A stretch of DNA of 40,835 bases, from positions 1 to 40,835 of the forward strand of contig DATCIH010000039.1 of the NCBI GenBank assembly GCA_036507955.1, in the 5' to 3' direction. How positions within the stretch are numbered: the first letter of the stretch is position 1; every line of letters starts with the position of its first letter. Of the stretch, positions 23,658 through 31,498 are shown piece by piece. The notes under the pieces are model-generated. The model did not search any database and was not told the origin of the DNA. It was given only the letters and a program-made list of their open reading frames with translations. The stretch comes from DATCIH01 sp036507955 (lineage in GTDB: Bacteria; Bacillota; Clostridia; Clostridiales; Clostridiaceae). Position numbers and translations under genes: made by a program.

Positions 23658-24614
23658 ATGGGAGTATTTGATTTTCCACTAGAACAGTTAAAAGAATATA
23701 GGGGCTCAAGTCCTAAACCTTCTGATTTTGATGAATATTGGGAAAGAGCATTAGCGCAAATGAGAGCTATAGATCCTAAAATAGAGTTAATACCTTCAGA
23801 TTTTCAAGTTGAAAATGTAGAGTGCTTCGATTTGTATTTTACAGGAGTGAAGCAAGCAAGAATTCATGCTAAGTACTTGAGACCTAAAGCATCTAAGGGC
23901 AAAAATGGAGCAGTACTGAAGTTTCATGGCTACTCAGTAAACGCAGGAGATTGGCAGGATAAATTATCTTATGTATCTGCAGGGTTTTCAGTATTTGCCT
24001 TGGATTGTAGGGGCCAAGGAGGATCTTCAGAAGATAGAGGATCTGTAAAAGGTAATACTTTAAACGGACATATTATTAGAGGCTTAGACGATCATGAAGA
24101 TAATTTATTATTTCGAGATATCTTCTTAGACACAGCTCAACTTGCAAGTATTGCAATGTCTATGCCTGAAGTAGATGAGAACAAGGTTTATGCCATGGGT
24201 GGTTCTCAAGGGGGAGGCTTAACTATAGCCTGTGCTGCTTTAGAGCCTAGAATAAGTAGACTAGCTCCAGTTTATCCATTTTTATCGGATTATAAGAGAG
24301 TTTGGGATATGGACCTAGCAAAGGATGCTTATCAAGAATTGCAAGCATACTTCAGATTCTTTGATCCTATGCACAAGAGAGAAGCTGAAGTTTTCAACAA
24401 ACTAGGATATATAGATATACAGAATCTCGCTAGCAGAATAAAGGGAAAAGTACTCTTTGCAACTGGGCTAATGGATACAATTTGTCCACCATCAACTCAA
24501 TATGCAGTGTACAATAAAATTACTTCCCAGAAAGAGCATATTATTTTTCCTGACTATGGGCATGAGTGGTTGCCTAGTTTTGACGATATGACCTTCCAAT
24601 TTTTCTTGGATTAA
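23658..24614 (+). CDS. Acetyl xylan esterase / cephalosporin-C deacetylase (CE7)
   Basis: A 318-residue alpha/beta hydrolase of carbohydrate esterase family 7, removing acetyl groups from xylo-oligosaccharides and similar substrates, usually inside the cell. The triad is S183 (GGSQGGG), D273 (LMDTICPPS) and H302 (DYGHEWL). The CE7-specific RGQGGSSEDRG segment and the long loop after it (RGLDDHEDNLLFRDIFLD) are present. No signal peptide. The ATG at 23658 behind AAAGGGCGG fits the family N-terminus; an ATG at 23637 has no site. With the next gene it gives the operon two unrelated deacetylases. Confidence 0.9.
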   Translation: MGVFDFPLEQLKEYRGSSPKPSDFDEYWERALAQMRAIDPKIELIPSDFQVENVECFDLYFTGVKQARIHAKYLRPKASKGKNGAVLKFHGYSVNAGDWQDKLSYVSAGFSVFALDCRGQGGSSEDRGSVKGNTLNGHIIRGLDDHEDNLLFRDIFLDTAQLASIAMSMPEVDENKVYAMGGSQGGGLTIACAALEPRISRLAPVYPFLSDYKRVWDMDLAKDAYQELQAYFRFFDPMHKREAEVFNKLGYIDIQNLASRIKGKVLFATGLMDTICPPSTQYAVYNKITSQKEHIIFPDYGHEWLPSFDDMTFQFFLD

Positions 24615-24678
24615 CAACCAATTTTCATGGTGATATTAAGTTAAATAAAAAACATGGAAACAAGTTAGGGGAGATTGT

Positions 24679-25665
24679 ATGTTTATGAATTGGAAACATC
24701 CTGCAGTAAGAGTTACTGGCAGATGGGATAGAAGAAATGAAGACGCTGTAATTACAACAAATTCTGGTAGTTATATTGAAATCGCTTATTATGGAGAAAT
24801 GGTGGTCTTGTTTTTTAATTTAGAAAACAATAAGCATCCTTATCCGCATTTATGGATTCAAGTTGACGGCGGTGCTAGTATAGAGGCTTCAGTAGAACCC
24901 TTTATTCGAATTCATTCTAAGGAGAATGCTGGAAAGATGCATTTAGTAACTATCATTTTTAAATCCTCTGTTGAAGTGCAAAACCGATGGTTAGCTCCCC
25001 TAGAAGCCAAAGTTGCCTTTAAAGGGATTCGGGTTGATGCACCAGGCATCCTAGCAGAGGACCAAAGGATAATGGTAGAATTCGTAGGAGATTCCATTAC
25101 GGAAGGTGTATTGGTGGATACAGATACAGGTGAAGAAGGCCAGGAAACAAGAGTTTACCAAGATGATGTCTGTGCTGCTTTTCCTTGGCTCACTGCGGAA
25201 AAGCTAAATGTTAGGCCAAGGATCATGGGTTACGGGGCAGTGGGGATAACCAGAGAAGGATTGGGTGGAGTTCCACAGGTTACGAAGTCATATCCCTTTG
25301 TCTATGATGGTTGTCCCTTACAGGAGCAGGAACCAAAATATATAGTGATAAATCATGGAACTAATGATAGCTTTAATTTAGTTTCAGAGGAGAAATACAA
25401 GGAAGGATATCTGGAACTTTTAAATCTAGTAAGAAAGATTAACCCCAATAGTCAAATCATATGTTTGAGCATATTTATAGGGGAATATACTAAAGCATTA
25501 AAGGAAACCATAGAAGAGTTTAACAGAACCTATAGGGATAAGGTAATTTTTATCGATACTATCGGTTGGATTCCCAGAGAACCGGTCCACCCCATGAGGG
25601 ATGGTACTGCAATCATCTCAGATAAATTGTCAGAGCTTTTAAGGCCAATAATCGGAAGTGAATAA
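24679..25665 (+). CDS. SGNH-hydrolase esterase with N-terminal jelly roll (CE2-like)
   Basis: A 328-residue two-domain esterase. Residues 5-120 form a beta-sandwich-like region (VRVTGRW... near the start, as in CE2 enzymes). Residues 130-325 are an SGNH hydrolase: nucleophile S139 in GDSITEG, the N-x-x-D block as HGTND (229-230), and H304 in EPVHPMRDG. CE2 enzymes deacetylate xylan and glucomannan oligosaccharides at positions other than those CE7 prefers. No signal peptide. It is last in the plus-arm operon, followed by a terminator. The ATG at 24679 has GGGGAG 5 bases upstream; one at 24685 is possible. Confidence 0.85.
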   Translation: MFMNWKHPAVRVTGRWDRRNEDAVITTNSGSYIEIAYYGEMVVLFFNLENNKHPYPHLWIQVDGGASIEASVEPFIRIHSKENAGKMHLVTIIFKSSVEVQNRWLAPLEAKVAFKGIRVDAPGILAEDQRIMVEFVGDSITEGVLVDTDTGEEGQETRVYQDDVCAAFPWLTAEKLNVRPRIMGYGAVGITREGLGGVPQVTKSYPFVYDGCPLQEQEPKYIVINHGTNDSFNLVSEEKYKEGYLELLNLVRKINPNSQIICLSIFIGEYTKALKETIEEFNRTYRDKVIFIDTIGWIPREPVHPMRDGTAIISDKLSELLRPIIGSE

Positions 25666-25670
25666 ATAAT

Positions 25671-25704
25671 AAAAGCACCGTATTCTTCAAAATACGGTGC
25701 TTTT
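25671..25704. terminator. Bidirectional terminator at the end of the plus-arm operon
   Basis: A perfect 14-bp stem AAAAGCACCGTATT/AATACGGTGCTTTT with a 6-base loop. It has A-runs on one side and T-runs on the other, so it works for both the esterase operon and the convergent corA. A second GC-rich hairpin, TGCGCCC/GGGCGCA (25712-25730), follows without a T-run. Confidence 0.88.
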
Positions 25705-25743
25705 ATAGTGGTGCGCCCAGCAGGGGCGCAATCTAACATTTCA

Positions 25744-26727
25744 TTAAAACCATTTATCTTTTTTAATTAGCAAGGTTACGGCTACAAGAATTGTTGGAAT
25801 AAATATCATTCCAAAAACTACCCAAAAAGCCATTATATAATTGTGCATTGGAATTCCTTGTACATTCATAGAAAAAAGTCCACTAACAAGCGTCATAGGT
25901 AATATAGCTACTTGAACAATGGTAAAAGTACGCATGAGGCCATTCATTGTATGGTTTGTTAGGGAGGCAAAAGTGCTATCAGCGGATTCTATAACTTCCT
26001 TGTAGTTTTCAAGCATGTCCCATATTTTTTCTATCTTGTCTGTAATATCATCAAAGTATATATCCATATCTGTAGGCAGATATTTTATTATAACTTTTTC
26101 AAGGATTAAGGTAACTGGTCTTAAGGGCTTAACTATGGTTCTATAATTGATTATCTGCATCTTAGTTCTTGAGATAGTTTCAAGCATGGACTTAGAACGA
26201 TTAGTAAACACTTGTCTATTTATTTCACTAACTATATTTCCAATTTTATCTAGCATAGGGAAGCAATAATCAAACAAGGTCTTAATTATCTCATAGAGCA
26301 AAAAGGCTGAACCCTTCTCCATATATTCCCGACGTAGGGCTTCGTTTGTTTGGCAGCTTTCCCCTAACTCCAGTAAAGGCTTAAGTTCTCCCTCGTGGAG
26401 TGTAACTAAGTAATTAGGGCCTATAAAAATATCTATTTCTTCAGATTCGATCCTGGAAAATTCTTTCTTATATCGTGGAAGGTGAAGTACAATAAAACTA
26501 TAATCTTCATAGGAATCAACCTTGGACCTTTGATGCTCAGTCATACAATCTTCTAGTAGAAGATCATGAAAGTCATACATATCCTTAAGCATCTGAATTT
26601 CCTTACTAGTAGGCCTAATAATATCAATCCATTTAAGTCCTTCAAATTCAATTATCTTTACTTGCGTAGTTAAACTTTTAACAACAGTGGCCTGCTTTTT
26701 ATCATTTTTAAAGGGTAAAATAGACAT
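25744..26727 (-). CDS. CorA-family divalent metal channel with SMN in place of GMN
   Basis: A 327-residue CorA-type protein forming pentameric Mg2+ or Co2+ channels. The large N-terminal cytoplasmic domain, the long pore helix (MLENYKEVIESADSTF...) and the two C-terminal membrane segments are all present, with a basic KKDKWF tail. The universal GMN signature after the first membrane segment reads S286-M-N (GLFSMNVQGIP). ZntB-type relatives also vary here, but asparagine is kept. The altered glycine may change ion selection or conductance. The ATG has GGGAGGG upstream and a good promoter. It is a single-gene unit. Confidence 0.88.
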   Translation of the reverse strand: MSILPFKNDKKQATVVKSLTTQVKIIEFEGLKWIDIIRPTSKEIQMLKDMYDFHDLLLEDCMTEHQRSKVDSYEDYSFIVLHLPRYKKEFSRIESEEIDIFIGPNYLVTLHEGELKPLLELGESCQTNEALRREYMEKGSAFLLYEIIKTLFDYCFPMLDKIGNIVSEINRQVFTNRSKSMLETISRTKMQIINYRTIVKPLRPVTLILEKVIIKYLPTDMDIYFDDITDKIEKIWDMLENYKEVIESADSTFASLTNHTMNGLMRTFTIVQVAILPMTLVSGLFSMNVQGIPMHNYIMAFWVVFGMIFIPTILVAVTLLIKKDKWF

Positions 26728-26770
26728 AATGATAACCCTCCCTTTTTAAATATTAAATTGTGTTAGTAAT

Positions 26771-26799
26771 ATCATAAAGTATAATAATAATTATGACAA
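26771..26799 (-). promoter_or_regulatory. corA promoter
   Basis: On the minus strand TTGTCA (26794-26799), a 17-base spacer and TATGAT (26771-26776) make a plausible sigma-A promoter 44 bases before the start codon. Confidence 0.5.
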
Positions 26800-26931
26800 T
26801 TTACAAGCTACAAAAAGTTAATTTTAGTGTATAGGAATATAGTTGGTTGTTAAAGAGCTAATTAGCATAAAAATAAAATATTGAAGATATAATTAAATAG
26901 GTGAAATACTAATGTGAAGTGAGGAATAATT

Positions 26932-27369
26932 ATGTTTTGTCCAAAGTGTGGAACAAATGTAAACAACGACACAGGGTTGTGCAGCATATGCGGAACAGAT
27001 GTTACTTCAAAAGCTATACCACAGGAACAAGCTCAAACGCAGCTGCAGAAAGAACAAGTTAACTTTCGAAATAAATATTTGCCACCTACAAAACCACAGT
27101 ATATACCACAGCCGGTATATCAACCCAAAACAGCAGCTCTTTCAAATGCTACACCAATGTCAGTAGTAGAGTATATATTAACACTCATTGTATCTTTAAT
27201 TCCAGTAATAGGGTTTATTATGTTACTTGTTTGGGCTTTTGGAAGCTCAATTAATCAAAACAAGAAAAACTTTGCTCGAGCTGTTTTGCTTATACTTATT
27301 ATCGGAGTAGCTATAGGAATATTTTTCTCCATCCCATCCACAATGATACTATCCTCCCAGAAAAAGTAG
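26932..27369 (+). CDS. Zinc-ribbon membrane protein
   Basis: A 145-residue protein with an N-terminal zinc ribbon (C3-P-K-C6-G and C17-S-I-C20-G) as in the zinc_ribbon_2 family. A proline- and glutamine-rich linker (about 30-70) leads to two membrane segments (about 80-103 and 115-140). Such proteins are common, uncharacterised membrane proteins in Clostridia. The GTGAGGA ribosome site precedes the ATG. It ends at its own terminator and appears monocistronic. Confidence 0.8.
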   Translation: MFCPKCGTNVNNDTGLCSICGTDVTSKAIPQEQAQTQLQKEQVNFRNKYLPPTKPQYIPQPVYQPKTAALSNATPMSVVEYILTLIVSLIPVIGFIMLLVWAFGSSINQNKKNFARAVLLILIIGVAIGIFFSIPSTMILSSQKK

Positions 27370-27406
27370 CAGACTTTAGCCCTACAAAAAAATAGGTTAA
27401 TTTACT

Positions 27407-27446
27407 AAGACACCTTCGAATGCATAAATGAATTTGGAGGTGTCTT
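27407..27446 (+). terminator. Terminator after the zinc-ribbon gene
   Basis: AAGACACCTTCGAAT (27407-27421) pairs with ATTTGGAGGTGTCTT (27432-27446) with two non-Watson-Crick pairs, and TTATTTT follows. Confidence 0.75.
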
Positions 27447-27548
27447 TATTTTAGGCTTGGAAGATAGACAGGGCTACTTTAATTGGCAAAATAGTAATGT
27501 TATAGTAGTAAGAATATGGTACAATTTCTACATAAGGTGGTGTGTTTT

Positions 27549-28040
27549 ATGAACAAGGTTGTAATAATTACATTAAGCTTAATACTATTTATTTCATTAT
27601 TGTCATTAAAGGCACAAACAGTTATTGGAATTCAAAAGCTTCCTCAAAATTATACTGAAGAAGATGCTATAAAAAATGGAGATGTAGTTATTGACAATAG
27701 CCAGAAAGTATATAATTTGAATAAGTTGACTAGATTTATTAGCAATATCAAAAATGAAGAAAAAGATAAAATACGTATAACCGCCCTAAGTATTGAAGGT
27801 GATCCAATAATATATTATTTAAACTATAGTGGTAAAAATATTGTTCTCACAGTGGATAATACAAGGGATAAATTTGGGGTAGGAGATATTATAGAATATA
27901 AGGTAAAAGAAGTTAAAAAGGAAGTTAAGCAAGGGATAGTTATCTATTATGTTGTTTTCAAAGATAAAAAATTTGGTAATCATATATTAATTTATCAGGA
28001 TAAAAATGAAAATCAAGCATTGGGTAACGCTATATATTAA
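27549..28040 (+). CDS. DUF4362-like secreted protein
   Basis: A 163-residue protein with an N-terminal signal or anchor segment (about 4-20) without a clear lipobox. The mature part fits the DUF4362 pattern: TEEDAIKNGDVV, then LNKLTRFISNIKN.EKDKIRIT, then EGDPIIYYLNYSGK. The family is widespread in Bacillus and Clostridium and has no known function. The ATG at 27549 has AAGGTGG upstream; a longer reading to 27516 is not supported. No terminator was seen before the ATPase gene 150 bases downstream, so read-through is possible. Confidence 0.7.
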   Translation: MNKVVIITLSLILFISLLSLKAQTVIGIQKLPQNYTEEDAIKNGDVVIDNSQKVYNLNKLTRFISNIKNEEKDKIRITALSIEGDPIIYYLNYSGKNIVLTVDNTRDKFGVGDIIEYKVKEVKKEVKQGIVIYYVVFKDKKFGNHILIYQDKNENQALGNAIY

Positions 28041-28119
28041 AATACAAAGGAGATTAAGCATGATTTGAGGTTGTTACTTGACTTTATCTTACATAAAGAT
28101 AAAATAGAATTAACATTAA

Positions 28120-28179
28120 AACTTTAAAGTTGTATACTCATGATTATAAAACTCGTGAGTTGCAAACTTATAAGTTGTA
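28120..28179 (+). repeat. Four tandem 15-bp repeats with palindromic cores before the ATPase gene
   Basis: Consecutive 15-base units begin at 28120, 28135, 28150 and 28165: AACTTTAAAGTTGTA, TACTCATGATTATAA, AACTCGTGAGTTGCA and AACTTATAAGTTGTA. The consensus AACTnnnnAGTTGTA is exact in units 1 and 4, one base off in unit 3 and degenerate in unit 2. The 12-base cores of units 1 and 4 are perfect palindromes. The last unit touches the AAAGGAG ribosome site. The exact spacing suggests cooperative protein binding or autoregulation. Confidence 0.7.
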
Positions 28180-28192
28180 AAGGAGAATAAAA

Positions 28193-29581
28193 ATGTTTGT
28201 AGCAAGAAACAATGAGCTAAATAAATTAGAAAAGTTATATAAACGACTTGAATTCCAATGTGTGATTATTTATGGAAGAAGAAGAGTGGGGAAAACTGCA
28301 CTTATCAGGGAGTTTTGCAAAAATAAAAAAACTATATTCTTTATTGCTCGAGAAGCAAATGATAAATTAAATCTGGAGAATTTTAGCATGCAAACAATGA
28401 GCACATTATCTAATACGGATAGTTTGGAAATTAGTTTTAAATCCTGGGATGATGCTTTTAATTTTATAGGGAAGAAGGCTAAAGATGAAAAAATCATATT
28501 AGTAATAGATGAATACCCTTATTTAGCCTCTGCGAATAGGTCAATATCATCAATACTTCAAGCTCATATTGATATAGAACTTAAAGATTCCAAGCTATTT
28601 ATAATTCTTTGCGGTTCTTCTATGAGCTTTATGGAAGAACAAGTTTTAGGCTACGAAAGCCCTTTGTATGGAAGGCGTACAGCTCAGTTTAAGATAGAGC
28701 CTTTAAACTTTTTTGATAGTAAGAAATTTCACGTAAAATATAATATATATGATAGAGCATTGATATATGGAATAACTGGGGGTATACCACAATATCTTTT
28801 AAAGCTAAATAATGAAACATCTATCAAAGAGAATATTATAGAAAATATATTAGATGAAAATTCCTATTTATTTGAAGAGCCATCTAATATTTTAAAACAA
28901 GAATTAAGAGAGCCAGCTATTTATAATACACTAATAGAGGCTATAGCAAAGGGAGCTACGAGAGTTAATGAGATTGCTACAAAGACCGGAATTGAGAGTA
29001 ACAAGTGCTCTAAATACTTGGGTTCTCTTATATCTCTTGGAATAGTGAAAAGAGAAAAGCCAGTATGTGAAAAACAAGAGAAAAGAAGCATATATGTTTT
29101 AGAGGATCAGCTTTTTAGATTCTGGTATAGATTTATTCCAAACAACTTGACAAGTATAGTATCTGGTCTTTCAGACTATGTATATGATAATAACATAAAG
29201 CCTCAAATCCCTCGTTTTATGGGAAGTGTTTTTGAAAAAATATGCATTCAGTATATGATAAAGATGAACGTAAGTATGAAGTTGCCTTTTGTATTCAGCA
29301 ATATAGGACGATGGTGGGGAAATAATCCAATTTTAAAAAGACAGGAAGAAGTAGATATAATTGCTTATAACGAAGATAAGGCTATAATATGTGAATGTAA
29401 ATGGAATAATGAACCGGTAGGTAGTGATGTTATAGATGATTTAATAGCTAAGGGCAACATTTTTAAGTATAGGGAGAAGCATTTTTATGTTTTCTCTAAG
29501 ATTGGATTTAAAACTTCTGCTTTTGAGAGAATCAGCGATAATATCAAATTAATCTCTTTTATTGATATGGACCTAGATTGA
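28193..29581 (+). CDS. P-loop ATPase with winged helix and DUF234 nuclease-like C-terminus
   Basis: A 462-residue protein of the archaeal-ATPase (ATPase_2) type within the STAND-like group. It has Walker A GRRRVGKT (28-35, K34), Walker B IILVIDEYP (D106-E107), an arginine-containing sensor region, a winged-helix segment (about 245-290) and a C-terminal DUF234 domain. The last carries a PD-(D/E)xK-like set: D388 in EEVDII, then E401-x-K403 in CECKW. Such proteins are widespread; their roles are poorly known, and some are linked to defence or mobile DNA. The ATG has AAAGGAG. A SIR2-like gene follows 75 bases later, so the two probably form one unit. Confidence 0.82.
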   Translation: MFVARNNELNKLEKLYKRLEFQCVIIYGRRRVGKTALIREFCKNKKTIFFIAREANDKLNLENFSMQTMSTLSNTDSLEISFKSWDDAFNFIGKKAKDEKIILVIDEYPYLASANRSISSILQAHIDIELKDSKLFIILCGSSMSFMEEQVLGYESPLYGRRTAQFKIEPLNFFDSKKFHVKYNIYDRALIYGITGGIPQYLLKLNNETSIKENIIENILDENSYLFEEPSNILKQELREPAIYNTLIEAIAKGATRVNEIATKTGIESNKCSKYLGSLISLGIVKREKPVCEKQEKRSIYVLEDQLFRFWYRFIPNNLTSIVSGLSDYVYDNNIKPQIPRFMGSVFEKICIQYMIKMNVSMKLPFVFSNIGRWWGNNPILKRQEEVDIIAYNEDKAIICECKWNNEPVGSDVIDDLIAKGNIFKYREKHFYVFSKIGFKTSAFERISDNIKLISFIDMDLD

Positions 29582-29656
29582 ACAACAAAATTGAAAAATA
29601 TATTTGAATGTAATAATTTTGCTCATTGGGAAGAACGCATAGAAGGGGAAATTTAA

Positions 29657-30544
29657 GTGTACTTAGATAATATTCTAATGGTAGGCAATGGAATTAACAG
29701 AATCGATAATAATAATTCTTGGGAGGATATATTAAAGGATTTAATTAAGTTCATAGATAAATCTGATACCTTATTATTGAAGGATAAGCCTTTTTCCTTA
29801 CTTTATGAAGAAATAGTTGTAAGGGGGAAATTATATAGAGGGAAAAGAGAAGAAGAAGTTAAAAAGTATATTGCAAATCTAACATCAATGCTTATACCTA
29901 ATAATGTACATAAAAAAATCATGAAATTAGGGTTTGAACATATTCTAACTACTAACTATGATTACACATTAGAGAGTGCATTGTCTCAGGAACTTGTTAA
30001 TACTAGTGATATTAGTGAGATCAGATATAGCTTGTATAGGAAAAATAAAGCTGGGAGCTCTTACGTTTGGCATGTACATGGAGAGGAAAAAACAATTAAT
30101 TCTATTTTATTAGGCTATGAACACTATGCTGCATATATTCAAAAGATGAGAAACTATGTTAAAGGAAATGAAAAAAATACCACAGTAGATAATACAATGA
30201 CGGTGAATACACTCAAGGTAGCTTCCTGGATCGACTTATTTTTTACAAAGAATATATACATAATGGGCCTTAGTCTTGATTATATTGAAATTGATTTATG
30301 GTGGCTTTTAACATATCGAGCTAGAGAAAAACATTTGGGGAGGTATCCTTTAAATGCTGACAATGAAATTATATATATTTGTACCAAGAGTGAATATATA
30401 GCAAAACCATCAAAGATGCAAGTGCTAGAAAGTATGGGAATTACTATAAAGATCTTTGATTTGAAGGGAAATGATTGGGGCAAATTTTATTTGGAAGCTT
30501 TAGATTATATAGAAGGTAGTCAACTTGTGAGACAAGCTATATAG
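29657..30544 (+). CDS. SIR2-like protein, possible NADase
   Basis: A 295-residue protein of the SIR2_2 type. Visible family points are the nucleotide-loop GNGINR (10-15), TTNYDYTLE with N100 and D102, H141 in the VWHVHGE motif, and MGLSLDYIEIDL (203-213). In defence proteins such as ThsA and the DSR group, this domain degrades NAD+ when phage is sensed, using the equivalent Asn and His. Nothing resembling the zinc cysteines of true deacetylases is present. The GTG start has AAGGGG 8 bases upstream. It shares the strand with the DUF234 ATPase and ends at a strong terminator. A sensor-effector pair is inferred, not shown. Confidence 0.78.
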   Translation: MYLDNILMVGNGINRIDNNNSWEDILKDLIKFIDKSDTLLLKDKPFSLLYEEIVVRGKLYRGKREEEVKKYIANLTSMLIPNNVHKKIMKLGFEHILTTNYDYTLESALSQELVNTSDISEIRYSLYRKNKAGSSYVWHVHGEEKTINSILLGYEHYAAYIQKMRNYVKGNEKNTTVDNTMTVNTLKVASWIDLFFTKNIYIMGLSLDYIEIDLWWLLTYRAREKHLGRYPLNADNEIIYICTKSEYIAKPSKMQVLESMGITIKIFDLKGNDWGKFYLEALDYIEGSQLVRQAI

Positions 30545-30582
30545 AAAACAACCCAAGATAAAAGTCATCTTGGGTTGTTTTC
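30544..30582. terminator. Strong bidirectional terminator after the SIR2-like gene
   Basis: A perfect 16-bp stem, GAAAACAACCCAAGAT with its complement, has a 7-base loop. The first base is the last of the SIR2-like stop codon. A-rich and T-rich flanks allow use by both convergent genes. Confidence 0.9.
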
Positions 30583-30587
30583 ATTAG

Positions 30588-31253
30588 TTATGGACCAGTG
30601 CCAGCTCCTGTAATCTGATAGTCTTCTTTTCCTTTTGCCACCGTTATAAATAGCTCTTTGGAGTTTATCCAGCCATTACTACCTTTTTCACCATTACCTG
30701 CTAAAACAAAATTATCACTGGCGGGCAAAATAGAGTAGGTTACAAGGAACATAAACTTATCTTCATTTCCGTTTTGTATCTTTATCTCATCTATTTTATA
30801 GTCCTTTAATCTTGCGAAATCTGTTACTTTATCCTCTGAGAGTGCTTTTAGATAAGTATCAAATATTTTGGTGGATAATTCACTTAGGTCTTTGTAGTTA
30901 TCAAGCTTTAAAGTCGTCTGAGAGATATCAGGAGTAAATTCATCTTTAGCAGTATCAACACTTACATAAGGGGTAGTATCTCCAGGCATAACCATAAAGA
31001 TAGAAGCAGTTTTCATTTCTCCATTTGAATTAGAGGGCGTATTTATAATTTCGTCCTTATAATACATAGTGGAGTTACCTCCAACGGGCAGGCGTACTGC
31101 ATTTATAGCTCCATACTTAATTAAAACATCCTGTAAACTTGTAATATCAATTCCAGGACTATTCACTCGTCTACCATCTATGACTAACATTAAAATTGAA
31201 CCATCAGACTTCTGAGCTATAGCAGTTCTAGAGTCTATACCTCGTCTAGTCAA
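30588..31253 (-). pseudogene. Phosphodiester glycosidase (NAGPA domain) family, truncated at the N-terminus
   Basis: The intact family comprises exported proteins related to phosphodiester alpha-GlcNAcase. Only the C-terminal part of the domain remains: RTAIAQKSDGSILMLVIDGR, then a glycine block and STMYY, then a non-conserved tail of about 130 residues. The signal peptide and first half are absent, and family homology begins directly at the break near 31253. The catalytic DGGGSS motif has become L-P-V-G-G-N-S, losing the aspartate. The only available start is a TTG without a ribosome site. An IS605-like hairpin lies 30 bases beyond the break. A decayed remnant is by far the best reading. Confidence 0.78.
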
Positions 31254-31280
31254 ATGGGCTATTAGTATTTCTACCTCAAG

Positions 31281-31303
31281 CCCCTATCGCTTTAGGGTAG
31301 GGG
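31281..31303. mobile_element. Hairpin resembling an IS200/IS605 right end, remnant
   Basis: CCCCTA (31281-31286) pairs with TAGGGG (31298-31303), flanked by CTCAAG on the left and TTATTGAC on the right. This GC-rich hairpin style stands out in AT-rich DNA and resembles the right end of IS605-type elements. No transposase gene or left end remains nearby, so it may be a scar that explains the loss of the glycosidase 5' end. Confidence 0.3.
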
Positions 31304-31498
31304 TTATTGACTGTTAGCTCCTTTCCTAAATTTTATTTGAAATTCCGAATTGGTATTATTATAATATATAAACTGAATTAAAAGGTGAATTTAAATAAAT
31401 TTGTTATTAATATGTAACCATTTGTATATTATGGGGGTTTATAATATGTATATAAAGTGAATTTATGAAGGAATTTTTCTAGGGTAGGAGGCGTTTTA

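Noticed and set aside
25712..25730. GC-rich hairpin TGCGCCC/GGGCGCA as a separate terminator or mobile repeat
   Set aside because: It has no T-run in either direction, and the neighbouring 14-bp hairpin already explains termination; one copy gives no sign of a repeat family.
28046..28065. Tiny gene ATG-ATT-TGA behind an AAAGGAG ribosome site
   Set aside because: A two-codon product is not a credible gene; it may be a leftover start of a lost gene or a chance match.
28120..28179. CRISPR array
   Set aside because: The 15-base units are directly adjacent without spacers, too short for CRISPR repeats, and no cas genes are present.
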